From Faecalicatena sp. Marseille-Q4148 (GTDB taxonomy: Bacteria; Bacillota; Clostridia; Lachnospirales; Lachnospiraceae), in contig CP073692.1 in assembly GCA_018228665.1 (NCBI GenBank), positions 434,001 through 498,000 on the forward strand: DNA of 64,000 nt, read 5' to 3'. The translations under genes and the position numbers were made by a program. Shown here piece by piece: positions 16,119-24,185 of the stretch; within the stretch, counting starts at the first letter, position 1; every line of letters starts with the position of its first letter. A model generated the notes under the pieces. That model did not search any database. It was not told the origin of the DNA and saw only the letters and a list, made by a program, of their open reading frames with translations.

Positions 16119-17808
16119 TATTTATGTCTTCGTTTCCAAGGAAATAAGAGGTAAGAGGCAATCCTGTCTTGGAAGATAACTCCTTAATGAAAGAGGAACT
16201 TCTGGCTAGGTTTATATATTTTCGGTCAGAGATTTTGGCAACTCTAAAATCATGTATAAAATCAAAAATCTCTTCCGTTCCATATTCGTCTTTTAATACA
16301 TGTATCTGTAAAAGCCTTGTTAATAACACGGCAAGATAACAGATGAGGAAGTGCCCTGTGATGGTTTCTTGTTTCTGCATATAAGCTGGTCTGGCATCAA
16401 GCTGAGATTTCATGATACGGAAGGATTCCTCGATCCGCCAGAGGTTGTGGTATGAAGCGTAGATTTCAGAAGCGCTCATATGGATTTCAGAAGTTATAAT
16501 CATGTTATATCCTGCCAGTTTCTTTGCGTTTTCTATTGCCTTTTCATTTATCTCGACCTTGACTTTTCCAGCCGTTTTTGTCCCTTTCTTATCAGTAGAA
16601 ATAAAGGTAACATACTTGGAACTGTCTCCGTATTCCGATTTCTTTGCTTCACATGCCCTGAGATTTTTTGCTTTTTCTACCTGTCGGTTAATTTCATATT
16701 TTTGTTTTTCGGCAAGCTTCGGGTTAAATGTCACAATACGCTTTTCTGTAAGCTTCAGCGTTTTCCGGTGTCCGGCGTTATCCGTATAGGAATAAGAAAA
16801 ATCATCCACACACTCTTTGATACGGTAAAGGACTTCGCCTTTTTTAGTTTTAACATCTACATAATCATTTTCAAGAAGTACCCATGTTTTTTCTGTTTCG
16901 GGAAGCGTTTTTACAGATTTTGAGAAAATATATCCGTCTCCTGCTTTCAGGGCATGAAGGATGTTGTTGAAGCAGTTCAGTCCTTTATCTGCCACTTGGA
17001 TCGTCCTGCCGGATATGTGGCTTCGCTGCTTTAATTCATCTATGATTTCCCGTATTACAGGTTTTTCGCTTTCATTTCCCGGATACATCTTCATGCCGAT
17101 TGGGATCTGGTTTGCATCAAGAAGAAGTCCCATACCAACAATCGGTTCCTTTTTATTTTCTTTTGAAGGACCTTTTAATCTGAAATGATCCTCTTTATCA
17201 ATCTCGAAATAGAAGTTCGTGCAGTCGAAATAGGAGTGAGAAGTATCAAATGGATATTTCAAAGCTACTTGATGGTTGAAAATCTCAATCACCTTTTCGT
17301 ATTCAGAACCAATGTATTCAAGGCCGGAATAAATCTGGTCGAGGGAGAAAGCATGTGTTCCAAACAGTTTGGGAATCACCTCCCAATACGTTTTCAGCTT
17401 TGAACAGGGATGCACCACTCTTGCATAAATAAGATCTGACATCATATCAAAAATATTGAATCGGAAATGTGTTGCTGTCTGCATAAGATCAATATATTTT
17501 TTACATCCCAGAGAATCGTTGAGATTCTTTAAAGGGAAGTAGCCAAGGAGTTTTTCCGGAGATTCTTCTGATATCTTCCGTTCTTTTTCAGTCTGTTTTT
17601 TCTTTTTATATTCCTGATTGAGTTTTTGTACCTCTTCACCGAAAACAGCAATCGGATCTTCAATGCCGTTTGCCTGAAGTTCGTGGACATAGCCAATCGG
17701 TTTATAAGAACGATGTGCGCCACCTTTACGCTCCGGATCGTAATAGCTTTCATAGATTTGAAGATAAATCCCTTTTTTGTTTTTTGTTTTCTTTAAAAAA
17801 TACGCCAT
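16096..17808 (-). CDS. IS1634-family transposase
   Basis: Transposase of the IS1634 branch of the IS4-like DDE superfamily, 570 residues, uninterrupted. Segments typical of the family: the N-terminal YLQIYESYYDPERKGGAHRS, LLGYFPLKNLNDSLG, the first catalytic Asp region SYFDCTNFYFEI, GMGLLLDANQIPIGMKMYPG, the second Asp in IQVADKGLNC and the Glu in WRIEESFRIMKSQLDARP. A TTGAAT-17-TATAAT promoter (minus strand, 17853-17848 and 17830-17825) lies just upstream within the element, and GAGGGTGA precedes the ATG. No frameshift or stop is present, so the enzyme is likely functional. Confidence 0.95.
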   Translation of the reverse strand: MAYFLKKTKNKKGIYLQIYESYYDPERKGGAHRSYKPIGYVHELQANGIEDPIAVFGEEVQKLNQEYKKKKQTEKERKISEESPEKLLGYFPLKNLNDSLGCKKYIDLMQTATHFRFNIFDMMSDLIYARVVHPCSKLKTYWEVIPKLFGTHAFSLDQIYSGLEYIGSEYEKVIEIFNHQVALKYPFDTSHSYFDCTNFYFEIDKEDHFRLKGPSKENKKEPIVGMGLLLDANQIPIGMKMYPGNESEKPVIREIIDELKQRSHISGRTIQVADKGLNCFNNILHALKAGDGYIFSKSVKTLPETEKTWVLLENDYVDVKTKKGEVLYRIKECVDDFSYSYTDNAGHRKTLKLTEKRIVTFNPKLAEKQKYEINRQVEKAKNLRACEAKKSEYGDSSKYVTFISTDKKGTKTAGKVKVEINEKAIENAKKLAGYNMIITSEIHMSASEIYASYHNLWRIEESFRIMKSQLDARPAYMQKQETITGHFLICYLAVLLTRLLQIHVLKDEYGTEEIFDFIHDFRVAKISDRKYINLARSSSFIKELSSKTGLPLTSYFLGNEDINKMLSHRF

Positions 17809-17824
17809 AAAATCACCCTCTTAT

Positions 17825-17853
17825 ATTATAACACTATAGCACTATATATTCAA
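17825..17853 (-). promoter_or_regulatory. Transposase promoter
   Basis: Minus-strand TTGAAT at 17853-17848 and TATAAT at 17830-17825 with a 17-bp spacer, 17 bases upstream of the transposase ATG. The spacer carries the near-repeat TATAGTGCTATAGTG. Confidence 0.7.
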
Positions 17854-17958
17854 TTATCAAAAAAGTTTTTTGTCAAGTTTTTAAAAAACAAAAAAAGCCA
17901 GCATTTATGCTGACTGTGGCTGTTCCAAAACGGAATAAACTCCCAAATATTATAGTGC

Positions 17959-17975
17959 TAACTCCCAAAGACGGG
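17959..17975 (-). repeat. Right terminal inverted repeat of the insertion sequence
   Basis: Read on the minus strand: CCCGTCTTTGGGAGTTA, 15 of 17 identical to the left end. Between it and the transposase start (about 17854-17958) is an AT-rich stretch with a small hairpin CAGCAT-TT-ATGCTG at 17893-17906. Confidence 0.8.
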
Positions 17976-18045
17976 GTTCCCGCTCGGTTCTCAGGCAGTC
18001 AAAGCGATGAATGATTATGAAAAACAACTTGGCGTAAAAAAATAA
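17976..18045 (+). pseudogene. Duplicated 3' tail of the AGCS symporter gene
   Basis: Seventy bases identical to the last 70 bases of the intact symporter gene (15927-15996), including its stop codon. It is a remnant produced by the target duplication and has no start or function of its own. Confidence 0.9.
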
Positions 18046-18069
18046 AATTGCAGAAAATAATAAAAAGAC

Positions 18070-18098
18070 TTGTAAATAATTAGAATATAGTCTATAAT
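18070..18098 (+). promoter_or_regulatory. Promoter of the T-box/brnQ unit (duplicated copy 2)
   Basis: TTGTAA at 18070-18075 and TATAAT at 18093-18098, 17-bp spacer, immediately upstream of the T-box leader. It lies entirely inside the direct repeat, so brnQ kept its promoter despite the insertion. Confidence 0.85.
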
Positions 18099-18100
18099 AC

Positions 18101-18371
18101 AATCAATCAATACAGTATGGAAAATTCGTTTGAACAGGAACAAGTAATCTTTCAGTAGAATCTACAGAGAGGCAGCGGGCGGTGTGAGCTGCTGATGAAC
18201 TGGAATGATGAAATCATCCTTGAGAAGCAAACTGAACGTAAGTAGGGGAGCCGGAGTAGAGCCACGTTATAGGTGACACGCATTGTCGGATGCGGGAATG
18301 AGCCGGAATATTTCCGGGAATTAAGGTGGTACCACGAACAAAATCGTCCTTTTATAAGGGCGATTTTTTTG
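18101..18371 (+). promoter_or_regulatory. T-box riboswitch (isoleucine specifier proposed) controlling brnQ
   Basis: Leader RNA that reads uncharged tRNA and antiterminates. The T-box sequence AAGGTGGTACCACG is at 18323-18336; the antiterminator region is followed by a terminator at 18340-18371 (AAAATCGTCCTT with AAGGGCGATTTT, then T7). Stem I features include AGAGAGGCAGCGGG and GTAAGTAGGGGAGCCGG. In the expected specifier loop the sequence GAAATCATCCTTGAG at 18210-18224 offers ATC in either overlapping reading, so tRNA-Ile is the best guess. This fits a branched-chain amino-acid transporter downstream. Confidence 0.92.
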
Positions 18372-18428
18372 TTTCGGTGAGAATGTTTTTTCCAGTAGGG
18401 TTATTAGTTTTATGAGGAGGATTTAAAA

Positions 18429-19769
18429 ATGAATTTGAAGAAAAAGCAAGTATTACTTGTAAGTTTCATGTTGTTTTCACTGTTTTTTGGAGCAGGAAAT
18501 CTGATTTTCCCACCATTTCTTGGACAGAATGCCGGAGAAAATACGCCGTTGGCGATTGCCACATTTTTAATTACAGCAGTAGCGCTTCCGGTACTTGGTG
18601 TAATTGTAGTAGCGCGTTTTGACGGATTGGAGAAGCTGTCGAGAAAGGTGAACCCGGTATTTGCAATGTTGTTTACCGTACTTATTTATCTCTCCATCGG
18701 ACCGGGGCTTGGAATTCCAAGAGCAGCTTCCCTTCCATTTGAGATGGCAGTAGCGCCATATATGCCGGAAGATGCAAATCTTACGGTGATTATGCTGGTG
18801 TTCTCCCTTGTATTTTTCCTGATCGCAGGCTGGCTGGCAATGACACCGAAGAAACTGGTAGAACGCATTGGAAAGTTTTTAACGCCATCTTTACTGTGTT
18901 TATTGTTATTTGTATTTGTAAACTTTTTACTGAGAGGAACGGTAGATGTTGTTCCGGCGCAGGAGAGTTATCAGTCAAATCCACTTGTCAAAGGATTTCT
19001 GGAAGGCTATTTGACAATGGATACGATTGCGGCTTTAAATTTTGGTCTTGTGATTGCGACAACAATCCAGACACTTGGCATTAAAGAAAAGAAATATGTA
19101 ATGAGATATACGGTTATGACCGGGATTTTTGCCGGAACAATTTTAGCAGCAGTGTATTTGATCCTTGCTTATATGGGTATGGCATCCTCCGGTGTGATTC
19201 CGCTTCAAGAGAATGGTGCATGGACATTGCGTGGTATTGTTCATCAGCTTTTTGGAGATATGGGAGCAGTTGTGTTAGCAGCCATTTTTACGCTGGCATG
19301 TTTGACAACCTGTGTAGGATTAATTACTTCTATTTCACAGTATTTTTCAACTTTAACAAAGAAAATATCTTATAAACAGTGGGTGTATTTGATCTCAGGA
19401 TTTTCATTTATTGTTTGTAATCAGGGATTGAACGTGATTCTCAGTATTTCAGTACCGGTATTGGATGCCATTTATCCAATTGCGATTATTCTGATCGTAC
19501 TTGGACTGTGTGATTCTTTCATTAAAGAGATTCCGTATATGTATTCTTGTACAGTTGGAGCGGTAGGTGTTGTCAGTGTGCTGTATGCGTTGGAAAATGC
19601 AGGTGCAGAGATAAAAATGATCAGTAATCTGCTCCACAAACTGCCACTGTATTCACTTGGGCTTGGATGGGTTGGTGTAGCGGCAGTCGTAGCAGCAGCT
19701 TGTCTGATTGTACATGCTGTTCAAAAGGCAATGGGTCTTTCGCGGATTGAGAATACTGCAAATGAATAA
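18429..19769 (+). CDS. brnQ: Branched-chain amino acid transport system II carrier protein
   Basis: Sodium- or proton-coupled inner-membrane importer of isoleucine, leucine and valine (LIVCS family). 446 residues with about 12 hydrophobic segments. The N-terminal signature LFFGAGNLIFPPFLGQNAG near residues 18-36 is diagnostic, as is YLSIGPGLGIPRAASLPFE around 82-100. GAGGAGG is about ten bases before ATG 18429. It stands alone under the T-box leader: low charged tRNA-Ile would raise transporter expression. The downstream gap to 19844 contains only a weak AT-rich inverted repeat (around 19783-19800), no convincing terminator. Confidence 0.95.
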   Translation: MNLKKKQVLLVSFMLFSLFFGAGNLIFPPFLGQNAGENTPLAIATFLITAVALPVLGVIVVARFDGLEKLSRKVNPVFAMLFTVLIYLSIGPGLGIPRAASLPFEMAVAPYMPEDANLTVIMLVFSLVFFLIAGWLAMTPKKLVERIGKFLTPSLLCLLLFVFVNFLLRGTVDVVPAQESYQSNPLVKGFLEGYLTMDTIAALNFGLVIATTIQTLGIKEKKYVMRYTVMTGIFAGTILAAVYLILAYMGMASSGVIPLQENGAWTLRGIVHQLFGDMGAVVLAAIFTLACLTTCVGLITSISQYFSTLTKKISYKQWVYLISGFSFIVCNQGLNVILSISVPVLDAIYPIAIILIVLGLCDSFIKEIPYMYSCTVGAVGVVSVLYALENAGAEIKMISNLLHKLPLYSLGLGWVGVAAVVAAACLIVHAVQKAMGLSRIENTANE

Positions 19770-19843
19770 GAAATTAAGAAAAATCTTAAGATTTTCTGAA
19801 ATTATGCACAAAAAACACAAAAGATTTTAGGCGAAAATGCGAA

Positions 19844-19872
19844 TTGTTATTCTGAAAGAAATATTATATAGT
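19844..19872 (+). promoter_or_regulatory. Promoter of the licT-PTS operon
   Basis: TTGTTA at 19844-19849 and TATAGT at 19867-19872, 17-bp spacer; transcription would start near 19880 and produce the leader with the antitermination target. Confidence 0.55.
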
Positions 19873-19930
19873 GTAAATGTATTTGAAAATCAGATGAATG
19901 AAGCGCATTTAATTTCATAAATGCTGATAG

Positions 19931-20016
19931 TGTGTTACTGGTGAAGCAGGCATAAACTGTCCGATTTTATTCATAAAGTACTTGGATGAAGTCAGGATGT
20001 TTATGCCCTTTTTTAT
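19931..20016 (+). promoter_or_regulatory. Ribonucleic antiterminator (RAT) overlapping a terminator
   Basis: TGTGTTACTGGTGAAGCAGG at 19931-19950 followed by CATAAAC matches the BglG/LicT RAT pattern (GTTACTG...GCAGGCAAAAC). Its 3' part GGCATAAAC (19949-19957) also pairs with GTTTATGCC (19999-20007), which is followed by T-rich CTTTTTTATT: an intrinsic terminator. RAT and terminator are mutually exclusive, so a bound LicT-type protein lets transcription continue into its own operon. Confidence 0.85.
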
Positions 20017-20057
20017 TCTTAGCAGTATAAAGATACTGTGGAAAAGGATGTTTTAAC

Positions 20058-20897
20058 ATGTATTGCATTTTAAAAATACTAAATAACAATGCACTGCTGG
20101 CAGAGGACAGTGAAACAGCGAGTGAACGAATCTTACTTGGGAAAGGCATCGGTTTTGGAAAGAAAGCAGGAGACTATGTTGACAGTGATGAGAAAGTTCA
20201 AGTATATACGCCGGTTGTGCGGCAGGAGCAAAGTTCTGCGATGCATGTAGTAAATACGATCGATCCGGTTTATATTGAAGTGGCAGGAAAGATTATAAGT
20301 GAGGCAGAAAAAGTATTTGGCAGTGTCAACCGGGATATTATTTTACCGTTAGCAGATCATATTGCTTTTGCAGCGAAGAGAGAACAGGAGAATATCTTTC
20401 TTCCCAATCCGTTTATTTTAGATATTAAAATATTATTTGGTAAGGAATTTGCGGTTGCCATGGAAAGCCGGAAGATTATTCAGAAAATGACAGGATATCG
20501 GATTTCGGATGATGAAGCAGGCTTTATTGCTCTTCACATTCATTCAGGACTTTCCAATGAAGAAGTGTCAGATACGCTTCGGACAACCCAGATTATTGAT
20601 GAGAGTATGCTCATTATTGAAAAATCTATTGGAAGCAAAATAAAAAAAGAATCGCTGGCTTACATCCGGTTAATGAGTCATTTATATTATATGATTGTCC
20701 GTATGAAGACAGAAGAAGCTGTGAATCTGGATTTGAATGAATTTGTAAGATTGAATTATCCAAATGCAGGAAGAATTGCAGAAGTGGTATGCAGGAATAT
20801 GAGCCGTAAGATGCAAAAAAGTATGTATCCGGAAGAACTCGGATTTCTTGCAATCCATATTCAGCGGATGATTGCATCTGTTGAAGGGAAAAAATAG
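20058..20897 (+). CDS. licT: PRD-containing transcriptional antiterminator, LicT/BglG family
   Basis: RNA-binding antiterminator controlled by PTS phosphorylation. 279 residues: CAT RNA-binding domain (1-57; ILNNNALLAED, GKGIGFGKKAGD), PRD1 (about 65-170) with H101 in LPLADHI and the ALHIHSG pair, and PRD2 (about 172-279) with MSHLYYM and FLAIHIQRM histidines. These are the residues phosphorylated by HPr and EIIB in relatives. It is preceded by its own RAT and terminator, so the operon is autoregulated and should be induced by the sugar carried by the downstream EII. Close to glucose-type regulators such as GlcT as well; LicT is the family name used here. Confidence 0.92.
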   Translation: MYCILKILNNNALLAEDSETASERILLGKGIGFGKKAGDYVDSDEKVQVYTPVVRQEQSSAMHVVNTIDPVYIEVAGKIISEAEKVFGSVNRDIILPLADHIAFAAKREQENIFLPNPFILDIKILFGKEFAVAMESRKIIQKMTGYRISDDEAGFIALHIHSGLSNEEVSDTLRTTQIIDESMLIIEKSIGSKIKKESLAYIRLMSHLYYMIVRMKTEEAVNLDLNEFVRLNYPNAGRIAEVVCRNMSRKMQKSMYPEELGFLAIHIQRMIASVEGKK

Positions 20898-20911
20898 AGG
20901 TAAGAAAAATT

Positions 20912-21949
20912 ATGGATTATATTCGTAAACACCAAAAAGCGGCGATTGGAATAGGATTTATTCTTGTACTGCTTATCATTTTCTTTAGCTGGCAAAGAAA
21001 AATGGCAACATCAAAATCAGTCTATGATGAGCTGGAAGATCTGCCGAGAGGTGCTGAGTCAGTCAGAAGTGACTTTTATGAACAGCAGCTGACAAAGAAA
21101 GAACAAGAAGTATATCAGTTTTTAAAAGAGCATTTGACAAATATGGAAGGCGGAATCCTGACACTTCCGCAAGCGATTGATGGAAAAGAATATCAAAGGA
21201 TCGTAACCGCTTTGGAATATGACCGCAATCCATTTTTCTATGGATTTGTTGATATTCCTATGACTGGAGAATATGAATACGTTCTTCAAAAAGAAAAGGA
21301 TATTCTCAGAGTGACAGAAGAAAAGATTGAAAAAGTAGTATTGTTTTTATCCTGCGCAAAGGGAATTGAAGTATCCGGACGGTTTGATGAAGAAGGTTAT
21401 CTCGTGAATGCAGATAAGATTGCAGAAGAGCTTTCGGTAAATGATTCGGAGAAAGAAACAAAAATCCGCCAGACAATGGAAGAGACTGACAAGATTCTGA
21501 ATGAAATTGTTGCCGGTTTGCCGGAGGGAGCCGGTCAGAAATCAACAGCAGATTATTTCCTGGGGTGGCTGGACGAACACTTGGAATTGGCAGATGACAC
21601 AGCGTCAGAAGCAAAAGAACTGAAACATATGGGAGAAATGTTAGATCAGATTTATCCTTATAATCATTTGGCAGCGCTGACAAAAGGAAAGGCCAGTATA
21701 CTTGGATATGCTAAGATATTATCAGAGCTTTTTGAAAGAGCCGGAATGGAATCGCATGTTGTAATGGGAAGCTGGACAAGTCAGTGGAGCGAAGAAATGT
21801 ATGTATTGTGTGCTGTTTCCATAGATGGACAGACAATATACATAGATGCCAGCGGAGCAAAGGAAGCATCTCTTGGAGGCAACAGATGGTTGTCGGAAGA
21901 AGAAACCTTACACCGCATGAAATTTGCAGATTATTATGAATATGAATAA
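20912..21949 (+). CDS. Membrane-anchored protein with a degenerate transglutaminase-like domain
   Basis: I do not recognise a named family. 345 residues: short cytoplasmic N-terminus, one TM helix (about 11-27), then an exported acidic, helix-rich region. Residues 245-320 look like the core of a transglutaminase/protease-like fold: KGKASILGYAKILSELFERA where active members have a Cys (here S262), then a V.GS...EEMYVLCAVSIDG segment where the HAW histidine would be, and IYIDASG with D312. The Cys is replaced and the His is missing, so it is probably not an enzyme. It lies 14 bases after licT and 12 bases before the EIIA gene, inside the PTS operon; a sensory or envelope-binding role is possible. 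Confidence 0.7.
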   Translation: MDYIRKHQKAAIGIGFILVLLIIFFSWQRKMATSKSVYDELEDLPRGAESVRSDFYEQQLTKKEQEVYQFLKEHLTNMEGGILTLPQAIDGKEYQRIVTALEYDRNPFFYGFVDIPMTGEYEYVLQKEKDILRVTEEKIEKVVLFLSCAKGIEVSGRFDEEGYLVNADKIAEELSVNDSEKETKIRQTMEETDKILNEIVAGLPEGAGQKSTADYFLGWLDEHLELADDTASEAKELKHMGEMLDQIYPYNHLAALTKGKASILGYAKILSELFERAGMESHVVMGSWTSQWSEEMYVLCAVSIDGQTIYIDASGAKEASLGGNRWLSEEETLHRMKFADYYEYE

Positions 21950-21961
21950 CAGGAGGAAGAT

Positions 21962-22450
21962 ATGTTAGGAATTTTTAAAAAGAAAAAAGCAGCCGGGTAC
22001 ATGCTTGGAGCACCGGCAAAAGGAAAAGCAGTGAATATTCAGGATGTAAATGATCCGACATTCAGTTCCGGAATGCTTGGACAGGGTGTAGCAGTACTTC
22101 CGTCAGAAGGAAAAATTTATGCACCGGCAGATGGAGAAATTGCTATGGTATTTGATACACTGCATGCAATTAGCATGGTTGCTGAAAATGGAGTTGAGAT
22201 TCTTGTTCATGTAGGTCTTGATACTGTAAATCTAAAAGGACAGGGATTTGAAGCACATGTAAAAGCAGGTGACAGTGTGAAAAAAGGAGATCTGATGCTG
22301 ACAGTAGACTTGGATTTCTTAAAAGCAGAAGAATATGACATCATCACTCCGGTAGTTGTCTGCAACACAGATGAGTACGCAAAGGTAGAAGGAATCTTCG
22401 GAAAAGAAGTTATGCCTGGAGATGATGTAGTAGAAATTACATTAAAATAA
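21962..22450 (+). CDS. crr: PTS glucose-family EIIA component
   Basis: Soluble phosphocarrier of the glucose-glucoside PTS (PTS_EIIA_1), 162 residues as a stand-alone protein. It accepts phosphate from HPr and passes it to EIIB. Active-site histidines H68 (DTLHAIS) and phosphorylated H83 (EILVHVGLDTV), with the KAGDSVKKGD segment downstream. AGGAGGAAG precedes ATG 21962. The operon with EIICB suggests a dedicated rather than global EIIA; the symbol crr is by homology only. Confidence 0.93.
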   Translation: MLGIFKKKKAAGYMLGAPAKGKAVNIQDVNDPTFSSGMLGQGVAVLPSEGKIYAPADGEIAMVFDTLHAISMVAENGVEILVHVGLDTVNLKGQGFEAHVKAGDSVKKGDLMLTVDLDFLKAEEYDIITPVVVCNTDEYAKVEGIFGKEVMPGDDVVEITLK

Positions 22451-22562
22451 TAATGGATTTTATTGCCGGAGAAATACCGGTGTAAAATAAATAATGGCGG
22501 CAGAAAACTGTTTCCATTGTGAACCAAAAGGGATTAAGGAAAGAGTAGGAGGAAATGATATT

Positions 22563-24005
22563 ATGATGAGATATCTTCAAAGATTAGGAAAATCTCTCAT
22601 GCTTCCGGTAGCTTGTCTTCCGGTAGCAGCCATTCTTCAGGGATTAGGTTACTGGCTTGACCCAACAGGATGGGGCGCAAACAGTGCGATCGCAGCATTT
22701 TTATTAAAAGGCGGCGGATGTCTGATCGACCAGATGCCGATTCTGTTCGCAATCGGTGTTGCTGTTGGTATGGCAGATGATAATGATGGTACAGCCGGAC
22801 TTGCCGGACTTGTATCCTGGATCATGACAACAACACTTCTTTCAACAGATGTTGTAGCAATGCTTACAAGTACAGCTGTTGAAAAAGTAGATCCGGCATT
22901 TGCTAAAACACAGACACAGTTCATCGGTATTCTTTGTGGTTTAATTGCAGCAGCAGTTTACAACAAATTTAAGAGTACAAAACTTCCGGATGCTTTCTCA
23001 TTCTTTAGTGGAAAGAGATGTGTAGCAATTGTTACAGCAGGTGCATCTTTAGTATCCAGTTTAGTTTTATTCTTTGTATGGCCAATCGTATACAATGTAT
23101 TAATTACAGTTGGTGAAACAATTATGAAACTTGGTCCGATCGGAGCAGGTATTTACGGTTTCTTCAACCGTCTGTTAATTCCATTCGGTCTTCACCATGC
23201 ATTAAACTCTGTATTCTGGTTTGACGTAGCAGGTATTAACGATATCGCTAAGTTCTGGGGCAATGCTGAAGGTGGAGTTCTTGGACAGACAGGTATGTAC
23301 ATGGCAGGTTTCTTCCCGGTAATGATGTTTGGTCTTCCGGCAGCAGCTCTTGCAATGTATTTCACAGCAAAAGATACAAAGAAAAAAGTTGCAGCAGGTC
23401 TTTTAATGTCAGCAGCAATCGCTTCTTTCTTAAATGGTGTTACAGAGCCTCTGGAATTCTCATTCATGTTCCTTGCTCCGGCACTGTATGTTGTACATGC
23501 ATTATTAACAGGTATCTCTATGGCAGTTGTTGCAGCACTTCCGGTGCGGGCAGGATTCAACTTCAGTGCCGGTCTTATTGACTGGACATTGAGCTTCAAG
23601 GCGCCGTTTGCTCAGAACCCGTTATTATTAATCCCGATCGGCCTTGCAGTAGGTGTTGTTTACTTCATTATTTTCCGTATTGTTATCGTGAAATTTGATA
23701 TGAAGACACCAGGTCGTGAAGATGATGATTTAGATGAAACAAAAGTAACTCTTGCAAATGATGACTTTACAGCAATCGCTAAGATCGTTCTGGAAGGTGT
23801 AGGCGGAAAAGCTAACGTTACATCTATTGATAACTGTATTACAAGACTTCGTCTGGAAATCAAAGATTATACATTAATCGATGAGAAGAAAATTAAATCT
23901 GCTGGTGTGGCAGGTGTAATCAGACCAAGTAAAACTTCTGTTCAGGTTATTGTAGGAACAAAAGTACAGTTTGTAGCTGATGAGTTCAAAAAACTCTGTA
24001 AGTAA
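22563..24005 (+). CDS. PTS sugar transporter EIICB, glucose/N-acetylglucosamine family
   Basis: Membrane permease and phosphotransferase of the glucose superfamily. 480 residues: EIIC (about 1-385, some ten TM helices; MLPVACLPVAAILQGLGYWL at the start, FGLHHALNSVFWFDVAG and the GVTEPLEFSFMF sugar-site motif), a linker, then EIIB (last ~75 residues) with the phosphorylated cysteine in NCITRLRLE. The start is ATG 22563, with AGGAGG at 22547-22552; the frame opens at 22494 but without a ribosome site. Glucose, maltose or GlcNAc are possible substrates; FWFDVAG-type segments are frequent in GlcNAc/glucose carriers, but I would not decide. Confidence 0.92.
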   Translation: MMRYLQRLGKSLMLPVACLPVAAILQGLGYWLDPTGWGANSAIAAFLLKGGGCLIDQMPILFAIGVAVGMADDNDGTAGLAGLVSWIMTTTLLSTDVVAMLTSTAVEKVDPAFAKTQTQFIGILCGLIAAAVYNKFKSTKLPDAFSFFSGKRCVAIVTAGASLVSSLVLFFVWPIVYNVLITVGETIMKLGPIGAGIYGFFNRLLIPFGLHHALNSVFWFDVAGINDIAKFWGNAEGGVLGQTGMYMAGFFPVMMFGLPAAALAMYFTAKDTKKKVAAGLLMSAAIASFLNGVTEPLEFSFMFLAPALYVVHALLTGISMAVVAALPVRAGFNFSAGLIDWTLSFKAPFAQNPLLLIPIGLAVGVVYFIIFRIVIVKFDMKTPGREDDDLDETKVTLANDDFTAIAKIVLEGVGGKANVTSIDNCITRLRLEIKDYTLIDEKKIKSAGVAGVIRPSKTSVQVIVGTKVQFVADEFKKLCK

Positions 24006-24050
24006 GAAAAAGTAAAAGAAAATACAATTTTTTAATCCCTTTTTAATAGG

Positions 24051-24090
24051 AGAAGCTGTCAGTAATGTAAATTGCTGGCAGCTTCTTTGT
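24051..24090 (+). terminator. Terminator of the PTS operon
   Basis: AGAAGCTGTCAG pairs with CTGGCAGCTTCT (one wobble) around a 12-nt loop, followed by TTGTTAG. The stem is strong, the T-tract weak. Confidence 0.7.
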
Positions 24091-24185
24091 TAGTGTCCAC
24101 TTAAGGAGATAAAAATACCAGTTACCGGGATTGGGTAGATTTTATACGAGCTTTTTCTTATAATGTAGGAAAAGGAGGGAGAGCG

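Larger units (their letters stand above)
16051..17975 (-). mobile_element. IS1634-family insertion sequence
   Basis: About 1,925 bp element with one transposase gene on the minus strand. Terminal inverted repeats: CCTGTCTTTCGGAGTTA at 16051-16067 and, read on the other strand from 17975, CCCGTCTTTGGGAGTTA (15 of 17 match). It is flanked by identical 124-125 bp direct repeats, the long target duplication characteristic of IS1634 relatives. Removing the element plus one repeat rejoins the AGCS stop codon region to the T-box leader of brnQ, reconstructing the ancestral locus. Perfect repeats and an intact transposase point to a recent, possibly active insertion. Confidence 0.93.
17976..18099 (+). 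repeat. Long direct repeat, copy 2 (target duplication of the insertion sequence)
   Basis: Identical to 15927-16050. It carries a copy of the AGCS 3' end (a non-functional tail) and the copy of the promoter that now drives the brnQ T-box leader. Confidence 0.95.

Noticed and set aside
16480..16923. Plus-strand open frame inside the transposase gene
   Set aside because: Phe/Cys-rich antisense frame of the transposase; no family features.
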